From Caulobacter sp. 32-67-35 (GTDB lineage: Bacteria > Pseudomonadota > Alphaproteobacteria > Caulobacterales > Caulobacteraceae): a stretch of 44,385 bases of DNA. Below, piece by piece: positions 34,154 through 44,385 of this stretch. Within the stretch, counting starts at the first letter, position 1, and each line of letters starts with the position of its first letter. Where the stretch lies: assembly GCA_002280875.1 (NCBI GenBank), contig NCEV01000044.1:1-44385 (forward strand), written 5' to 3'. The notes under the pieces are model-generated. The model saw nothing but the letters and a program-made list of their open reading frames with translations. It made no database searches and was not told the origin of the DNA. The position numbers and the translations under genes are program-made.

Positions 34154-34339
34154 ATGGATCCGTTTCTTGAACCGGGCGTCCTCGTGCGCCATCCCGACCA
34201 GCCCGACTGGGGCCTGGGCCAGGTGCAATCGGTGATCGGCCATCGCGTCACCGTCAACTTCGAAGACGCCGGCAAGCAGACGATCGACGCCCAGCGCGTG
34301 ACGCTCGTCTTCGTCGGCGACGATCCCAGAGGGTCCTGA
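34154..34339 (+). CDS. DUF3553-family small protein
   Basis: The 61-residue protein has the DUF3553 pattern: EPGVLVRHPDQPDWGLGQVQ then VTVNFEDAGKQTIDAQRVTL, a small beta-barrel similar to the RapA/CarD-like fold that may contact nucleic acid or protein. It stops immediately before the cysQ ATG, with no gap, implying translational coupling. Function is unknown. Confidence 0.85.
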   Translation: MDPFLEPGVLVRHPDQPDWGLGQVQSVIGHRVTVNFEDAGKQTIDAQRVTLVFVGDDPRGS

Positions 34340-35122
34340 ATGACTGTTTCCGACCTGCCGCTCGCAGACTGGGGCCGCGCCCTCGCCGGGATCTGCGAGG
34401 AGGCCGCGAGCATCATCCTGCCGTTCTGGCGCACCGAGCTCAGCGTCACCCGGAAAGCCGACTCCAGCCCGGTGACCGAGGCCGATCAGGCCGGCGAGCG
34501 CCTGATCCTGCAGCGACTGGCCGAGGTCTTCCCGGACGTGCCGACCGTCTCCGAGGAGCATGCCAGCGAATTCGGCGCGCCCGAGGATATCGGGCCGCGC
34601 TTTTTCCTGATCGACCCGGTCGACGGCACCAAGGCCTTCGTGCGCGGCGATCCCAGCTTCACCGTCAATATCGGCCTGATCGAAAACGGTGTCCCGGTCG
34701 CTGGCGCCATAGTGTCCCCGGTGACGGGCGAGACCTGGTTCACCACTTCGGACGGCGTGCTCAAGCGCCTGCAGGCGGGCGGCGCGGAGACGGGGGTCGA
34801 GGTCCGCGCCTGGCCCAGGGGCGAGGCCGTGGCCCTGATCAGCCACACCATGACAGAGGCCCGCGCGGCCGAACTGGCCGTCGAATATGGCTTTGACCTC
34901 CGCACTCCGATGGACAGCTCGATCAAGCTGTGCCGCATCGCCGAGGGCGCGGCCGATATCTATCCGCGCCATGGTCCGACCATGGAATGGGACACGGCCG
35001 CCGGCCATGCGATCCTGGTTGCCGCCGGCGGAAGGTTCACCAAGCCGGACGGCGGGGCGTTCGTCTACGGGAAGGCCGATCAGGGCTTCCGCAACGGCTG
35101 GTTCGTGGCGCGGGGCGGTTAA
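34340..35122 (+). CDS. cysQ: 3'(2'),5'-bisphosphate nucleotidase / inositol monophosphatase family
   Basis: The 260-residue enzyme has the metal-binding motifs of the Li+-sensitive phosphatase superfamily: PTVSEEHASE, IDPVDGTKAFVRGDPSFTVN and MEWDTAAGHAILVAAGG. The spacing and the WDTAAGHA block match CysQ, which removes 3'-phosphoadenosine 5'-phosphate made in sulfate assimilation. HisN-type histidinol phosphatases share the fold and are an alternative. ATG 34340 follows directly on the DUF3553 stop. A dispersed repeat ending in T residues follows. Confidence 0.85.
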   Translation: MTVSDLPLADWGRALAGICEEAASIILPFWRTELSVTRKADSSPVTEADQAGERLILQRLAEVFPDVPTVSEEHASEFGAPEDIGPRFFLIDPVDGTKAFVRGDPSFTVNIGLIENGVPVAGAIVSPVTGETWFTTSDGVLKRLQAGGAETGVEVRAWPRGEAVALISHTMTEARAAELAVEYGFDLRTPMDSSIKLCRIAEGAADIYPRHGPTMEWDTAAGHAILVAAGGRFTKPDGGAFVYGKADQGFRNGWFVARGG

Positions 35123-35148
35123 GGGCTATCACCTCTGACCAAAACGGA

Positions 35149-35264
35149 TGTCATCCCGGACGGACAAGCGCGAAGCGCGCCGATCCGGGACCGACGCCTG
35201 GGCTCAACGCTTCCGGCGGTCCCGGATCTGCGCCCGGCTTTCGCCGGGCTTGTCCGGGATGACA
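35149..35264. repeat. Dispersed inverted-repeat element, family A, second copy
   Basis: It begins TGTCATCCCGG and ends CCGGGATGACA, like the element at 2159-2271. TTTTT immediately follows on the plus strand, so it may also end cysQ transcripts. Confidence 0.75.
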
Positions 35265-35316
35265 GTTTTTCCCTCACAGCGCCGTATGCAAACGCCCGGC
35301 CTTCAGGGAGAGGACT

Positions 35317-36183
35317 TTAGGGCGCCGGCTCGACCTCAGCCGGCGTCGTCAGGATCGTTCCGGCCGAGGCGGCGATGATGCAGCCGATGGCCAGCCACTG
35401 CAGCGGCGCCAGGCGCTCGCCCAGCATCAGCAGGCCTGCCAGGGCGCCCACCGCCGGCTCGGCGCTGAGCATCACGCCGAAACTGCGCTTGGGGATGCCC
35501 TTCAGGGCGATCATCTCCAGCGAATAGGGGATGGCGCTGGACAGCACCGCCACCACCAGGCCCAGCATCAACACGCGGGGATGGAAGAGCTCGGCGCCGG
35601 CCGAGACCAGGCCTATCGGCGCCACGATCAGGGCCGCCGTGCTCATGCCCAGAGCCACGGTGCGGCCAGCGTGCATATGGCCGGTGCGCTTGCCCAGCAC
35701 GATATAGAGCGCCCACAGCACCGCCGCCGCGCCCGCGAAAGCCACGCCGACGGGGTCGAGGGCGTCGGCGCCGGGTTTCAGCGGCAGGAGCAGCAACAGG
35801 CCCGCGGCGGCCAGTCCGATCCAGACGAAATGGATCAGCCGGCGCGAATGCAGCAGGGCCAGGGCCAGCGGCCCGGTAAATTCAATGGCGATGGCCAGAC
35901 CCAGCGGGATGGTCCGCAGGGACATGTAGAAGCAGAGGTTCATCAGCCCCATCACCGCGCCGTACAGCGCCACGGCCGTCAGATCAGCGCGGCTGAGCGG
36001 GTGTCGCCACGGCCGCCAGAGGGCCAGCAGCAGCAGGGCCGAAAAGCCTACGCGATAGGCGGTCGTGCCCTGGGCGCCGACCAGCGGGAACAGCTGCTTG
36101 GCAAAGGACGTGCCGATGCACAGCGTCATGATCGCGCCGAACAGGGCGGCGTAGGGCGTCAGGGATTTGAGCGGGGCGGCCAT
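35317..36183 (-). CDS. rhtA: EamA-family transporter, RhtA-like exporter
   Basis: The 288-residue protein has ten predicted membrane segments arranged as two EamA repeats. GTTAYRVGFSALLLLALWRP and the second-repeat VVAVLSSAIPYSLEMIALKG are typical. Length and pattern resemble E. coli RhtA, a threonine/homoserine exporter, though EamA substrate assignments are weak. ATG 36183 gives the expected N-terminus. It stands alone between two repeat elements. Confidence 0.82.
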   Translation of the reverse strand: MAAPLKSLTPYAALFGAIMTLCIGTSFAKQLFPLVGAQGTTAYRVGFSALLLLALWRPWRHPLSRADLTAVALYGAVMGLMNLCFYMSLRTIPLGLAIAIEFTGPLALALLHSRRLIHFVWIGLAAAGLLLLLPLKPGADALDPVGVAFAGAAAVLWALYIVLGKRTGHMHAGRTVALGMSTAALIVAPIGLVSAGAELFHPRVLMLGLVVAVLSSAIPYSLEMIALKGIPKRSFGVMLSAEPAVGALAGLLMLGERLAPLQWLAIGCIIAASAGTILTTPAEVEPAP

Positions 36184-36226
36184 AAGGCCGTTCTTAGGGA
36201 ACCGGAGGCGGGGGTTCCAGTCGCGA

Positions 36227-36342
36227 GATCCTCCCCTCTTGGGGGAGGTGGCCCAAAGGGCCGGGGGGGGGGCTAGCGCGGCTTTCGCCCAGATGGCCCC
36301 CTCCGTCGCCTCCGGCGACACCTCCCCCAGAGGGGGAGGAGC
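36227..36342. repeat. Dispersed inverted-repeat element, family C, second copy
   Basis: AGATCCTCCCCTCTTGGGGG at the left and CTCCCCCAGAGGGGGAG at the right match the ends of the element at 20974-21078. GGTGGCCCAAAGGGCCGGGG lies inside the left end, as in the first copy. Confidence 0.75.
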
Positions 36343-36354
36343 TTTCTTGATCGC

Positions 36355-36711
36355 CTACTTCTTCATCCAGCCGCCATCCAGCGGCTTCCAGTACTGGCCG
36401 GGCGCCAGACGGCTGTAGAGCTGCTTAGCGGTGGCCTGGCCGGCGGCTTCAGGGGTCACGCCGGTCTTGGCGGCGATGTCCTTGTAGGCGGCGGCGCGGC
36501 CGGTGTTGATCTCGGCGACCGAGGCCCGCAGGGCGGCGTCGCCCCCGGACACGATCCCCAGATAGCCGTCCGCCTGCTCGCCCACCGTTCCGGCGGCCTT
36601 GCCAGCGTCGACGGCGGCCTTGGCGGCGGCCGTCTGGGCCAGGGCCGCGCCCGCGCCTGCGGCGGCGAGTGACAGGCCGATGGCCAGAACCGTCAGTGTC
36701 TTGCGCATCAT
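36355..36711 (-). CDS. ydbL: YdbL-family (DUF1318) periplasmic protein
   Basis: The 118-residue protein has a signal peptide (cleavage near AALAQ, about residue 26) and a DUF1318 domain (VGEQADGYLGIVSGGDAALR, then YKDIAAKTGVTPEAAG). It is the third gene of a ydbH-ynbE-ydbL run, as in E. coli. ATG 36711 is preferred because AGAGGA lies six bases upstream (ATG 36708 is next). YdbL is thought to modulate the YdbH-YnbE bridge. Confidence 0.88.
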   Translation of the reverse strand: MMRKTLTVLAIGLSLAAAGAGAALAQTAAAKAAVDAGKAAGTVGEQADGYLGIVSGGDAALRASVAEINTGRAAAYKDIAAKTGVTPEAAGQATAKQLYSRLAPGQYWKPLDGGWMKK

Positions 36712-36725
36712 GTCGGTTCCTCTGT

Positions 36726-36905
36726 CTAGAACAGGTTGGGGTTTTGCTGGATCAGCGTCTGGACTTCCTTGTCCAGCCGCACCCGGACGTCGGCGTCCAG
36801 CTTGGCGTAGATATTGATCGGGTCGACCTTCACGCGGATCGTCGGGGTGCAGGCTCCCAGCGCTCCCATCGCGATCAGGCCCATCAGCAGGGCGCGCTTT
36901 CTCAT
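36726..36905 (-). CDS. ynbE: YnbE-family outer-membrane lipoprotein
   Basis: The 59-residue lipoprotein has signal LIAMGALGAC (lipidated Cys19) followed by TPTIRVKVDPINIYAKLDAD and a C-terminal QTLIQQNPNLF, the YnbE signature. In E. coli, YnbE oligomers extend the YdbH beta-groove to complete a bridge across the periplasm for phospholipid transport. It starts 34 bases after ydbH and ends 14 bases before ydbL. Confidence 0.9.
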   Translation of the reverse strand: MRKRALLMGLIAMGALGACTPTIRVKVDPINIYAKLDADVRVRLDKEVQTLIQQNPNLF

Positions 36906-36939
36906 GCGGGTGTCTCCAGTTCGGTTGGAATGTGATCGG

Positions 36940-39900
36940 TCACGGCTGAACCGGGGCTGAACGCGAAGCTTCAGGGTCCTCGCCCTTATAGGCGCGTCGC
37001 CAAGCTTGCAGAAGCTCGTCGAAGTTCAGCGAGGTGTCGAGGGTCAGTTCGACCGGGGTCTTGGCCGGCAGGGCGATGCGCTTGTTGAACGCCGAGCCGC
37101 GGATCAGGTCCAGCAGGCCGATGCGGGCCTTTTCGGCGACCTTGGGATCGTGCTCGCCCTTGATGTGGAACAGGATCGCCAGCCGGCCCTGATCGGTGCT
37201 GTTGACGCCCGCCTCCAGGGTGGCGAACGACAGGTTCTCCATGGCCTGGTAGGCGAAATCCTGGATCGCGTTGACCGGGGCGTCCGGAGACGGCGGCGGC
37301 GCAGGCGCGCCGGGGCTGTCGCTGTCCTGGCCCTGAACACCGGCCTGAACGCCGGTCAGGGCCTCGCGCGAGATCGCCAGCCGGCCGGGCTGGATGGCCC
37401 TGATCCTGCCGTCCAGGAACCGGAAGCCCCTGGCGCTGAGTTCGAACGGCAGGCGGCCATCAACCACGGCGTCCAGCTGGATCTTCTCGACCAGGGACGA
37501 GGCGGCGATCAGTTCGCCGAGGTCCAGGTGCTCGACGACGATCACGCCGCGGATCGGCTTGTCCGGATCCAGCGACACCTCGGTGGGCTCGATCGAAATC
37601 CGGCCCTTGGCGGCTTCGAAGGCGGCCGAGGAGATGTTCAGCGCCTCCGCGCCCAGGCTGAAGGCGGCGGCGAAGCCTTCCAGCGGGATGATACTATCGA
37701 TGCGGACGATCTTCAGGGTCTGGTCGGGCGCGCTGACCAGCGGGGTCAGGCTGATGAAGTCGATGGTCCCGTCCAGGGTAGCGACAAAGCCGATCGGGCT
37801 GGTGAAGTCGATCCTGTTGGCCGCCAGCCGGCCGCTGCTCTTCATGCCGTCGGCGTCCCAGGCGAACAGGCCCGTGAAGCTGGCGGGTCCCGAGGCCTGG
37901 GTGGCCCAGGCCGCCATCGGCGACAGATCGCCCGGCTGCAGGCCGTCCTTCACGAAGGCCAGTTTACTGGCGTCGATCTCGGCCCGTCCGCGCGCCTGGG
38001 CGACATCGTGGCGGATGATGATGCGGCCCAGCGGCTGGCCGACCGGCGTGGTCGCATCGATGGCCCCGGTCCACAGGCCATTCGACAGAGACAGGCGGCC
38101 CGCGGCGTTGATCGGGTTGAAGCGGCGGGTCTCGGCCGCGTCGCGCAGCCGGCCCGTGTCGAGCTTCACGTCCGCGCGCATCGCGCCGCCGCCGCCCGAG
38201 GCGTTCAGGCCGCCGCCGCCGTCCTCGACAGCGACCTGCGCCTCGTCGAGCGCGGTGGTCAGGTCGCTAAACCGGGCCGAGGCGGTCCAGGCGCCGTCAT
38301 TGAGCGTCAGCAGCGGGCCGGCGCCCGGGCAGACGGTGACCTTGGGGGCGCTCAGTGGCGTCTCGCCGATCAGGATGCGCTTGGCGGTCAGGGGCTGGCA
38401 GCCGGCCAACGTGAAGCTGAAGCGCGAGCCGGCCATCGTGGCCACGCCCTCGATCCGGCCGGCCAGGCCGTCCAGCGGGGCGTAGTCGACGCCGTCGCCG
38501 GTGATGGCCAGACGGCTGCTGAGGGCGCCGCCCTCCATCCGCCAGTCGGGCGCCTCCAGGCGCAGGGTCGGCAGGCCGCCGCCGGACAGGTCGGCGACCA
38601 GCCCGCCGCGCATCTGGCCGGCCAGGGCGTCCAGCAGCGGCCCGCGCGGCGCGGCGAGGCTGGCCCGCACGCCATTGGCGGCGGTCAGGGTGATCGGGCG
38701 GGGCAGGGCCAGAATGGTCCGGCCATCGCGCAGGGTCAGGGGCAGCGCTGCAGCCAGCCGCTCGGCGTCGGGACCCGCGACACCGCTATCGGCGCCGGCC
38801 GAGCCGCTGGCGGTCAGGATGGGATGGGTCAGCGGGCCGGCCACGCGGCCCCTGGCCTCGACCGCCAGGCTGTTCAGGGCCAGGCCGCCGCTGGCCAGCC
38901 GGCTCGCGCCCAGCTGCAGCGCCAACGGACCACTGACCACAGCGCCGGCCTTGTCGGCCGACAGGATCAGACCGGCCAGGTCCAGTCGCGCGGAAACCTC
39001 GCGCAGGGCCGCGCCGCTGGCCAGGGCGTGGCCGGCCTCGGCCTGCACGTGGCCCCGGGTCTGGACGGCAATCTTCTCGCCCAGCCTCGAGGCGGCCACT
39101 TGGGTGAGATTAAGGTCCAGGCTGATGTCACGGGCGTCCAGACCCTGGGTCCGCAGGGTTTCGCCCCGCGCCTTGCCGGTCACCTGCCCTTCGAACCGGC
39201 CCTGGGTCAGGGTCCCGTCCAGGACGCCGAGCAGGGCGAGGGTCGTCGCCGCGTCGTTGATCCGGGTCGCGCCGGCCCGGGCCGAGGCGGCCTTGAGCGC
39301 CAGCCGCACCTCGGCGGGGCCCGTGGCCGACAGTTTGACGAGGTCGGGATAGGCCAGGTCGGCGTCGATCTGGCCCTGGGCGTCGTCGAGCTCGAGGGCC
39401 GGCTGGACCAGCGCATCGATGTCAAAGCTGGCCGCGACGGTCAGGCGCTCGCCGCGCTTGCGGGCCGACAGCAGCGCGCCGCGCGCCTCGATCACCAGAT
39501 CGCCGGTGGCGTAGCGCATCCGCGCCAGCCGGCCGTCGAAGCGCAGCAGCTTGCCGTTGTCGAGACTGGCGTCGCCGGTGACGCGAGCCAGGCCGCCGGG
39601 GGTGCGCAGGTCCAGCCGCGCGTTCTCGACCAGGATGGCCGGGCCGGTGGCCTTCGGATCCTTGGGCGAGGCCAGGGCCTCGTCGATCAGGGGCTGAAGG
39701 GCCCCAAAGTTCAGGCCGCCCTGCTCGGTCAGGCTGGCCTTGATACGGGGGCGCACCAGGCGCACGGCGCGCGTGTCGACAGCAAAGCCGTCGCCATTCC
39801 ACGGCGTCGTCAGGTCATAGGCGACCTCGATGCGGTCGGCGGCGAAGATCGGGTCGCTCTTTGAGCCCAGCAGCACCGAGCCGGAAAAGCCGCTGGCGTC

Positions 39901-40119
39901 CAGGTCGTCGACTACCACCACGGCGTCGATGCCGCGTTCGCGCAGCCAGCTCTGGGCCAGCTCGCGGCTGATCTCGCGGCGACCGCCGTGCGCCAGCAGG
40001 CCGACGGCGATGAAGGCCAGCATCGACAGCGAGACGGCTTCCAGCCCGGCGTCGATCAACCGTTCTCGACGGCGGAAAGCTCTGGTCGGGGGAGCGGGAT
40101 CGGGCGTCGGCTCGGCCAT
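36940..40119 (-). CDS. ydbH: YdbH-family AsmA-like inter-membrane lipid transporter
   Basis: The 1059-residue protein is anchored by one N-terminal membrane segment (about 21-42, EAVSLSMLAFIAVGLLAHGG). The rest is a long repetitive beta-rich periplasmic region typical of AsmA-like proteins, ending with the YdbH C-terminal domain (GRLAISREALTGVQAGV; TDQGRLAILFHIKGEHDP; PVELTLDTSLNFDELL). Such proteins form a hydrophobic groove carrying phospholipids between the inner and outer membranes, redundantly with TamB and YhdP in E. coli. It heads the ydbH-ynbE-ydbL operon. The antisense strand is almost fully open, a GC artefact. Confidence 0.88.
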   Translation of the reverse strand: MAEPTPDPAPPTRAFRRRERLIDAGLEAVSLSMLAFIAVGLLAHGGRREISRELAQSWLRERGIDAVVVVDDLDASGFSGSVLLGSKSDPIFAADRIEVAYDLTTPWNGDGFAVDTRAVRLVRPRIKASLTEQGGLNFGALQPLIDEALASPKDPKATGPAILVENARLDLRTPGGLARVTGDASLDNGKLLRFDGRLARMRYATGDLVIEARGALLSARKRGERLTVAASFDIDALVQPALELDDAQGQIDADLAYPDLVKLSATGPAEVRLALKAASARAGATRINDAATTLALLGVLDGTLTQGRFEGQVTGKARGETLRTQGLDARDISLDLNLTQVAASRLGEKIAVQTRGHVQAEAGHALASGAALREVSARLDLAGLILSADKAGAVVSGPLALQLGASRLASGGLALNSLAVEARGRVAGPLTHPILTASGSAGADSGVAGPDAERLAAALPLTLRDGRTILALPRPITLTAANGVRASLAAPRGPLLDALAGQMRGGLVADLSGGGLPTLRLEAPDWRMEGGALSSRLAITGDGVDYAPLDGLAGRIEGVATMAGSRFSFTLAGCQPLTAKRILIGETPLSAPKVTVCPGAGPLLTLNDGAWTASARFSDLTTALDEAQVAVEDGGGGLNASGGGGAMRADVKLDTGRLRDAAETRRFNPINAAGRLSLSNGLWTGAIDATTPVGQPLGRIIIRHDVAQARGRAEIDASKLAFVKDGLQPGDLSPMAAWATQASGPASFTGLFAWDADGMKSSGRLAANRIDFTSPIGFVATLDGTIDFISLTPLVSAPDQTLKIVRIDSIIPLEGFAAAFSLGAEALNISSAAFEAAKGRISIEPTEVSLDPDKPIRGVIVVEHLDLGELIAASSLVEKIQLDAVVDGRLPFELSARGFRFLDGRIRAIQPGRLAISREALTGVQAGVQGQDSDSPGAPAPPPSPDAPVNAIQDFAYQAMENLSFATLEAGVNSTDQGRLAILFHIKGEHDPKVAEKARIGLLDLIRGSAFNKRIALPAKTPVELTLDTSLNFDELLQAWRRAYKGEDPEASRSAPVQP

Positions 40120-40177
40120 CAGGTCCTAGGTCTGGTTCCAAGCCCCCCGGCTCAACCCAATGTCTAGTTCGCGGCGT

Positions 40178-40844
40178 TTATTCGCGAAAGCCCAGAACGT
40201 CCTGCATGTCGTACAGACCCGGCGGTCTGCCTACGGCCCAGACAGCCGCCGCCACCGCGCCGCGCGCGAACAGGCCCCGGTCGGTGGCCGAGTGCGACAG
40301 GGTCAGCACCTCTTCCTCGCCGGCGAAGATCACGCTGTGCTCGCCGATGATGCCGCCGCCGCGCACCACGGAAAAGCCGATCGCGCCCTGCGTGCGCGCC
40401 CCGGTGACGCCGTCGCGGGCGCGCTCCTCGACGTCGGACAGGGCCACGCCCCGGCCGTCGGCGGCGGCCTGGCCCAGCATCAGAGCCGTGCCCGAGGGGG
40501 CGTCGATCTTGCGCTTGTGGTGGGCCTCGAAGACCTCGATGTCCCACTCGGACGCCGGCAGGGCGGCGGCGGCCCGTTTCACCAGGCCCATCAGCATGTT
40601 GACGCCCAGCGAGTAGTTGCCCGAGCGGACGATGGCGATCTTCGTCGCCGCCGCGTCGATACGGGCGATCTGTTCGGCCGAAAAGCCGGTCGAGCCGATC
40701 ACCACGGCGGGCCCGCCGCGCTGCGCGCAAGTCTCGGCCAGCAGCACCGAGGCCTCGGGCAGGGTGAAGTCGATCACCGCGTCGCACGGCCTGACCCATG
40801 CGGCCCAGGGCTCCGGCGACGGCGATTTTCACAGGCGTTGTCAT
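40178..40844 (-). pseudogene. dapB: 4-hydroxy-tetrahydrodipicolinate reductase DapB, interrupted by an internal gap
   Basis: ATG 40844 opens with [15 protein letters not shown], the NAD(P)-binding glycine motif, then the frame breaks at about 40787. The next frame continues [20 protein letters not shown] through [12 protein letters not shown] and the substrate-site block [18 protein letters not shown] to the TAA at 40178. Around 222 codons remain where 260-270 are expected; roughly 40 residues of the dinucleotide-binding domain are missing. DapB is essential for lysine and peptidoglycan synthesis, so the gap is more likely in the assembly than in the organism. Confidence 0.85.
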
Positions 40845-41068
40845 GACCGCCTAGTCACCCATTCCTGGGCCTTCGGTCAATCGCGGATCGTCTGCGCGGG
40901 CCTGCCCCAGGTTGACGCAACGCCAAGCCCAACAAGCGTTTGCGCGCTTTTTTATGCCGCGCCGCAGGTTGTGAGGGCGCCGCGCCCTCGCTACGGTGCC
41001 GCCCATAAGGGCGCTCCGCATTGACCGGCTCGTCCCCTCAACTGGCATGCAGGACGGAAACGCGGGTT

Positions 41069-43221
<2,153 letters not shown>

Positions 43222-43270
43222 CGAGGTAGTCCGGATCGCGTCCATTGAGCGCCTGAGAACAGGAGTGAGC

Positions 43271-44149
43271 ATGCCAACGGTGGTCGAACAAATTCAGCTC
43301 GAAGCCGTGTCGAGCGAGACCCCCGTCTCTCAGCTGCTTCGCCGCGTAAAGTTGGCGGCAGTTAAGCTCAAGCTCAAGACCGTCGCGGCTTGGGTGGACC
43401 ATGAGATCGATGGCTACGGTGATGCGCCTGTCCCGGACTACCGGATCGTCGCGGGTGCGCCGGTTGCACACAATCCATATAATGGCTGGATCCCAATCCA
43501 GACCTCAGTTGAGCAGATGGATAGTCTAAGGCGATTGAAAATTCGCCAGTCTATAGCGAGCCTAGAGGCTTTAATTCCTGGCGATGGAACAATATATTTT
43601 CAATATTCGCCCGCGATGATCGATTGGATCAATAGCGGCGTGGATATTCCGTTTGCCCGCATGGGTGTGCAACTTGACCGTAGTGCCATAATTGGTCTGC
43701 TTGATCGGGTCCGTGGAAAAGTCTTGGAATGGGCATTGGAGCTTGAGTTAGCGGGAATAACGGGGGAGGGAGTCAGCTTCACTAACCAGGAAGTTGAAAG
43801 AGCGTTGAGCATGGCTTTGCAGATCGAAAATTTCACTGGAACGCTCAACACTGGCGTCGCCAACGGCCCAAATGCCCGGATCAATAACAATTCCACCGAT
43901 AATTCGACGAACATTGTTCAGGAGCATGAGAAGAAGTTCGACGAACTCAAAAGCGCGTTACAAGGGATCGCCGACCAGGGGCGGCGGCAGGAAATTTCCA
44001 CCCAAGTCGATGAGCTAAAAGCTGCTGTGGGCACCAGCCGTTTTCTGGATGTGTACCAAAAGTTCGTTAGCTCAGCATCCGACCATATCACGGTCATCGC
44101 ACCGTTCTTACCTTGGCTAGGCACCCTTCTAGCTGCCGCCGGCTCCTAA
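43271..44149 (+). CDS. AbiTii-domain protein (putative abortive-infection type)
   Basis: The 292-residue protein starts at ATG 43271 with AGGAG six bases upstream. The N-terminal half matches the AbiTii domain pattern: VVEQIQLEAVSSETPVSQLL, then KLKLKTVAAWVDHEIDGYG, YRIVAGAPVAHNPYNGWIPI and LRRLKIRQSIASLE. A low-complexity Asn/Ser/Thr linker (NARINNNSTDNSTNIV) precedes a charged helical stretch and a C-terminal hydrophobic segment (ITVIAPFLPWLGTLLAAAGS). Base composition falls and rare codons (TTA, ATA, AGT) appear compared with neighbours, a sign of horizontal acquisition. An IS110-like transposase tail lies 165 bases away. AbiTii is a poorly characterised phage-defence-associated domain; the mechanism is unknown. 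Confidence 0.75.
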   Translation: MPTVVEQIQLEAVSSETPVSQLLRRVKLAAVKLKLKTVAAWVDHEIDGYGDAPVPDYRIVAGAPVAHNPYNGWIPIQTSVEQMDSLRRLKIRQSIASLEALIPGDGTIYFQYSPAMIDWINSGVDIPFARMGVQLDRSAIIGLLDRVRGKVLEWALELELAGITGEGVSFTNQEVERALSMALQIENFTGTLNTGVANGPNARINNNSTDNSTNIVQEHEKKFDELKSALQGIADQGRRQEISTQVDELKAAVGTSRFLDVYQKFVSSASDHITVIAPFLPWLGTLLAAAGS

Positions 44150-44252
44150 CAAGCAGGTCAGTCATCGTAGGCGCCGCCCCGCCCTAAACCCTCAGACAGA
44201 GCAGGCTCGCCTCCAAGGTTTTAAGGCGCGGCCTCGCCGCTGGCGGGCTCTT

Positions 44253-44300
44253 TCCCTCTCCCCTTGCGGGAGAGGGTGGCCCGCGAAGCGGGTCGGGTGA
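44253..44300. repeat. Repeat segment related to the CCCTCTCCCC intergenic families
   Basis: CCCTCTCCCCTTGCGGGAGA forms a short palindrome, followed by GGGTGGCCCGCGAAGCGGGT and CGGGTGA. This is a common dispersed motif related in style to the family B and C elements in this window. It sits between the AbiTii-like gene and the transposase tail. Confidence 0.5.
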
Positions 44301-44313
44301 GCAACTATGTTGT

Positions 44314-44385
44314 TTATGCGGTTTGGGTGGTCCAGGGCTGCTGTCTGGTCAGAACGAGGTTGGCGGCCTCGATGAGCTTTCGCAT
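44314..44385 (-). mobile_element. C-terminal end of an IS110-like transposase (partial)
   Basis: The minus-strand frame open at the window edge ends with MRKLIEAANLVLTRQQPWTT then QTA and TAA at 44316-44314. The MRKL...N...PW pattern resembles the extreme C-terminus of IS110/IS116/IS902 transposases. Only about 23 residues are visible, so the call is tentative. It would place a mobile element directly beside the AbiTii-like gene. Confidence 0.5.

Noticed and set aside
36190-36217. GGAAC followed by GTT as another stress promoter
   Set aside because: The spacing is only about 10 bases, far from 17.
37006-39864. A plus-strand open frame of about 950 codons opposite ydbH
   Set aside because: Its product is Gln/Gly/Arg-rich low-complexity sequence with no recognisable domain, and it is the exact antisense of a well-supported gene. 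Long antisense frames are expected at this GC content.

Overview
The window is GC-rich alphaproteobacterial chromosome, almost certainly from Caulobacter or a close relative in the Caulobacteraceae. The best evidence is the general stress response (GSR) block phyR / nepR-sigT-phyK (28.3-31.8 kb), followed at once by an orphan cheR-cheY pair and chpT, the phosphotransferase of the CckA-ChpT-CtrA cell-cycle relay. Gene spacing is tight, GTG starts and 4-base stop/start overlaps are common, and intergenic DNA carries several dispersed inverted-repeat families.

Layout. 0-4 kb: partial XdhC-family gene, broken aldo/keto reductase, SpsF-like cytidylyltransferase, alanine dehydrogenase (ald) divergent from an Lrp/AsnC regulator. 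4-12.2 kb: exported beta-carbonic anhydrase, bacterial alpha-2-macroglobulin and penicillin-binding protein 1C. 12.3-14.2 kb (minus): FAH-family hydrolase, maiA and cytosolic carbonic anhydrase. 14.4-19 kb: ABC ATPase, ABC permease/M1 peptidase fusion, thioesterase. 19-21 kb: DUF4142 lipoprotein and a class III CoA-transferase. 21-25.6 kb: HWE hybrid kinase, two small envelope proteins, sodB, metallophosphoesterase. 25.6-32 kb: the stress region. 32-36 kb: cheR, cheY-like, chpT, DUF3553, cysQ, EamA transporter. 36-40 kb: ydbL-ynbE-ydbH envelope lipid-transport operon. 40-43.2 kb: dapB and malic enzyme. 43.3 kb to the end: an AT-richer AbiTii-like gene next to the tail of an IS110-like transposase.

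The most coherent biology is a compact GSR regulon. Seven exact GGAAC-N17-GTT promoters lie within 5.4 kb (26442-31853). Two divergent pairs drive phyR against nepR-sigT-phyK and a lipid kinase/phosphoesterase pair against a glycine-zipper lipoprotein. Single sites drive two small membrane proteins, an entericidin-like lipoprotein and, on the minus strand, a non-coding segment predicted to be a C-rich structured sRNA resembling GsrN. A nearby HWE kinase with a FATGUY-type receiver may feed into the same pathway.

The second strong pattern is technical or evolutionary. Five conserved genes (aldo/keto reductase, permease/M1 fusion, thioesterase, dapB, malic enzyme) each lack an internal segment at an out-of-frame junction, and the alpha-2-macroglobulin gene has an apparent single-base insertion. 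Because dapB is normally essential, assembly or consensus errors are more likely than true pseudogenes. In-frame losses of the same kind elsewhere in the window would be invisible here.
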